NCBI GenBank assembly: GCA_031732875.1
Contig: JAVMKL010000020.1
Span: 1 to 9,057, forward strand
Reading direction: 5' to 3'
Length of the DNA: 9,057 nt
Source of the DNA: JAVMKJ01 sp031732875
GTDB lineage: Bacteria; Pseudomonadota; Gammaproteobacteria; Competibacterales; Competibacteraceae
Shown here one piece after another: positions 7,512 through 9,057 of this stretch. The notes under the pieces were generated by a model. The model worked only from the letters and a program-made list of their open reading frames with translations, was not told where the DNA came from and did not search any database. The translations under genes were made by a program, and so were the position numbers. Every line of letters begins with the position of its first letter. Position 1 is the first letter of the stretch.

Positions 7512-8555
7512 ATGTATGAGCGTAGCTTGATTCTTGCCTGCACCCTATGCATAGCTATTACGACTAGTGCCACCGCCGCCGAATCCAAACGTGACTACAT
7601 CAGCATTGCGGGTGCAACTACGATACATCCGTTCGCAACTGCGGTGGGCGAGCGATTTAGCAAGGCCACTGGTTTAAATCCACCCCAAATCCAAGCCATC
7701 GGCTCGGGGGCCGGTTTCAAATTGTTTTGTGCTGGAACCGGCGTCGGAACACCCGATATTGCTGTTGCGGTACGGCCCATGAAACCGGAGGAAAGGGAGC
7801 TGTGCGAAAAAAACGGCGTCAAGGATATTGTTGAAATTCAGTTCGGAGTAGTTGCCACAGTCATCGCTAAATCAAATGCAGGACCAAAATTATCGAACCT
7901 GACCCGCAAGGAATTGTTTCTGGCGATGGCCAAGGATGTCCCCGATCCGAAAGACGGCGCCAAGCTGATACCCAATCCCTACAAGATATGGAAAGATATT
8001 AATCCCGCGTTGCCCAACACCAGGATTGTTATGTGGATACCGGCCGAGATGCACGGTATTCATGATATCGTGTTGAACCAAATCATGCTGGTCGGCTGCA
8101 AGCAGATCGATTCGATGCAAGCCTTGACAGGGAACGATCCCAAGGCTCTTGAAGCGGTCTGCAAACGTACCCGGGAAGATGAAGCCTATATCGAATTCAA
8201 GGAATTTAGTGTAGCCATCAGGGAAGTACAAGTCAGTCTCAATGCGCTCGGCATCATGTCGCAAACACACTTCAATCAGGATTCTAGCTTAACCACTATT
8301 TCTCTTGATAGTTACGGGCCGTCGGCTCCAAGCGTGGCTCATGGAGTGTATCCAGTCACGGAACCACTGTTATTGTATGTCAAAAAAGCCAATCTGACCG
8401 TCGTCACGGGACTTAAGGAATATCTGGCCGAGTTCACTTCCGAAGAGGCCATTGGTACGAACCAAGGCTATCTGGGCGCGATGGGCGTGGTTACGTTACC
8501 GCTTGCCAATCGCAATCGGGCGAGGACCAGCGTTGGGGAACTGGTAATGAATTGA
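7512..8555 (+). CDS. PstS-like periplasmic substrate-binding protein, paralogue 2
   Basis: Paralogue of the protein at 5331: also 347 residues, aligning without gaps with about 234 identities by hand count. A signal peptide is likely (MYERSLILACTLCIAITTSATAA, cleavage near residue 23). The ligand loop is altered to IAGATTIHPFATAVG, where paralogue 1 has GSSTVYP, so a Ser usually involved in anion binding is lost. It shares with paralogue 1 the unusual AVRPM and W[IV]PA-MHG-HDIV segments and the four cysteines. The most conserved stretches are TRKELFLAMAK, WKDINPALPNT and LVGCKQIDSMQ. ATG 7512 follows GAGAGGGAGAA. An intact frame in a gene this diverged implies that selection has kept it working. 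Substrate and partner transporter are unknown. Confidence 0.8.
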   Translation: MYERSLILACTLCIAITTSATAAESKRDYISIAGATTIHPFATAVGERFSKATGLNPPQIQAIGSGAGFKLFCAGTGVGTPDIAVAVRPMKPEERELCEKNGVKDIVEIQFGVVATVIAKSNAGPKLSNLTRKELFLAMAKDVPDPKDGAKLIPNPYKIWKDINPALPNTRIVMWIPAEMHGIHDIVLNQIMLVGCKQIDSMQALTGNDPKALEAVCKRTREDEAYIEFKEFSVAIREVQVSLNALGIMSQTHFNQDSSLTTISLDSYGPSAPSVAHGVYPVTEPLLLYVKKANLTVVTGLKEYLAEFTSEEAIGTNQGYLGAMGVVTLPLANRNRARTSVGELVMN

Positions 8556-8593
8556 TTTCGCCTCTCGTTTGGGGTCTTTAATATACCGATTTG

Positions 8594-8610
8594 TTGAAGC
8601 GCCGCTTCGG
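8594..8610 (+). terminator. Stem-loop after binding protein 2
   Basis: TTGAAGC-GCC-GCTTCGG, the counterpart of 6424-6440, with five firm base pairs plus wobble. No T-run follows, so termination strength is uncertain. Confidence 0.3.
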
Positions 8611-8632
8611 ACCACCCCAACGCTGCGCGCCA

Positions 8633-8655
8633 CCTTTTCTTTATCCAAGAAAGGG
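8633..8655. terminator. Hairpin between the convergent genes
   Basis: CCTTTTCTT-TATCC-AAGAAAGGG forms a 9-bp stem with one G-T pair, between binding protein 2 (+) and the membrane-protein gene (-). AAATTT follows on the plus strand. The position suits a terminator, but the sequence is not a classic one. Confidence 0.3.
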
Positions 8656-8695
8656 AAATTTCACAATCGATATGGGAGCATCATAGCTGGTTTAT

Positions 8696-9057
8696 TCATG
8701 GTTTTGCCGAAGACCCCAGGGTAATAGACTTGACTTCGAAGTATTCGCTCATGCACTGATTTCTCATATTGTTGGGATCGGTCTCAAGATAAGCGGCGAA
8801 CAAGGTGAGTGGTGATCTGGAGATGCTGTCCACAATAATTTCTTTCTCCCTCCGATTCTTGGCAGCCTGAATCGCGTTAATTCGCTCGTGCATCTCTTGG
8901 GCGTAGCGGTAACCCCGGTATACGTCTTTATAAGCCTCAAATATGTTGGGTGCTCCCAATAGACTGATGATGAGCAGTATCATTGCCAGTCGAACCACTC
9001 GACGGTCGGGGATTTGGATTTTTTCGCCAACCAGGAAGTGGGCAACAATAATAAAAG
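8696..9057 (-). CDS. C-terminal part of a membrane protein, start outside the window
   Basis: The frame is open from the TGA at 8698-8696 to the window edge; the GTG at 8998 is internal, since family-like residues continue upstream (FIIVAHFLVGEKIQIPDRRVVRLA). At least one transmembrane helix is visible (VRLAMILLIISLLGAPNIFEAY). The following soluble tail (YRYAQEMHERINAIQAAKNRREKEIIVDSI...LFAAYLETDPNNMRNQCMSEYFEVKSI) resembles the C-terminus of large multipass proteins of the DUF6056 type, where a D..DP...N.C...YY/YF pattern closes the protein. That assignment is from memory of the pattern and is moderate at best. It runs convergent to the binding-protein gene and appears unrelated to it. Confidence 0.55.
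   Translation of the reverse strand, partial: FIIVAHFLVGEKIQIPDRRVVRLAMILLIISLLGAPNIFEAYKDVYRGYRYAQEMHERINAIQAAKNRREKEIIVDSISRSPLTLFAAYLETDPNNMRNQCMSEYFEVKSITLGSSAKP

Overview
The window looks like a gammaproteobacterial-type chromosome fragment, judged from gene families, gene style and a GGGAGAGGGG-type REP palindrome; the species cannot be fixed from the sequence. Base composition is patchy: the urease genes are clearly GC-rich, the insertion sequence at the left is AT-rich, and the two binding-protein genes at the right are intermediate.

Left part (1-1870): an integron-type tyrosine recombinase (intI-like) lacks a recognisable 5' end and is split by a 945-bp IS5-family element (404-1348). 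The IS has 15-bp terminal inverted repeats, a TTA target duplication, two overlapping transposase frames joined by a likely -1 frameshift on a run of eight A, and its own promoter. Removing the IS and one TTA restores the integrase frame exactly, so the insertion is probably recent.

Middle part (1958-5210): a compact, co-oriented urease operon, ureD-ureA-ureB-ureC. All UreC nickel-ligand and catalytic residues are present, but a REP palindrome has been inserted in frame and adds about 13 residues. The other accessory genes, ureE, ureF and ureG, are not in the window.

Right part (4601-8613): a segment made of the ureC 3' end, a 53-bp conserved spacer and a PstS-like periplasmic binding protein gene occurs twice in tandem. 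Copy 2 holds only the ureC tail, without the active site, and a diverged binding-protein paralogue (about 67% amino-acid identity by hand count). Copy 2 begins exactly at the right tip of a 354-bp IS50/Tn5-like remnant (6444-6797), which has 18-bp perfect inverted ends and the last ~90 codons of its transposase. The two ureC tails are identical over 350 bp but only about 94% identical just upstream, a mosaic that suggests gene conversion. Each tail carries a REP palindrome at the same place, in opposite orientations.

The right edge holds the C-terminal part of a membrane protein on the minus strand, running off the window. The main interest is how IS and REP elements have reshaped the downstream end of a urease operon, and what the two duplicated binding proteins, which lack the usual phosphate-binding residues, actually bind.
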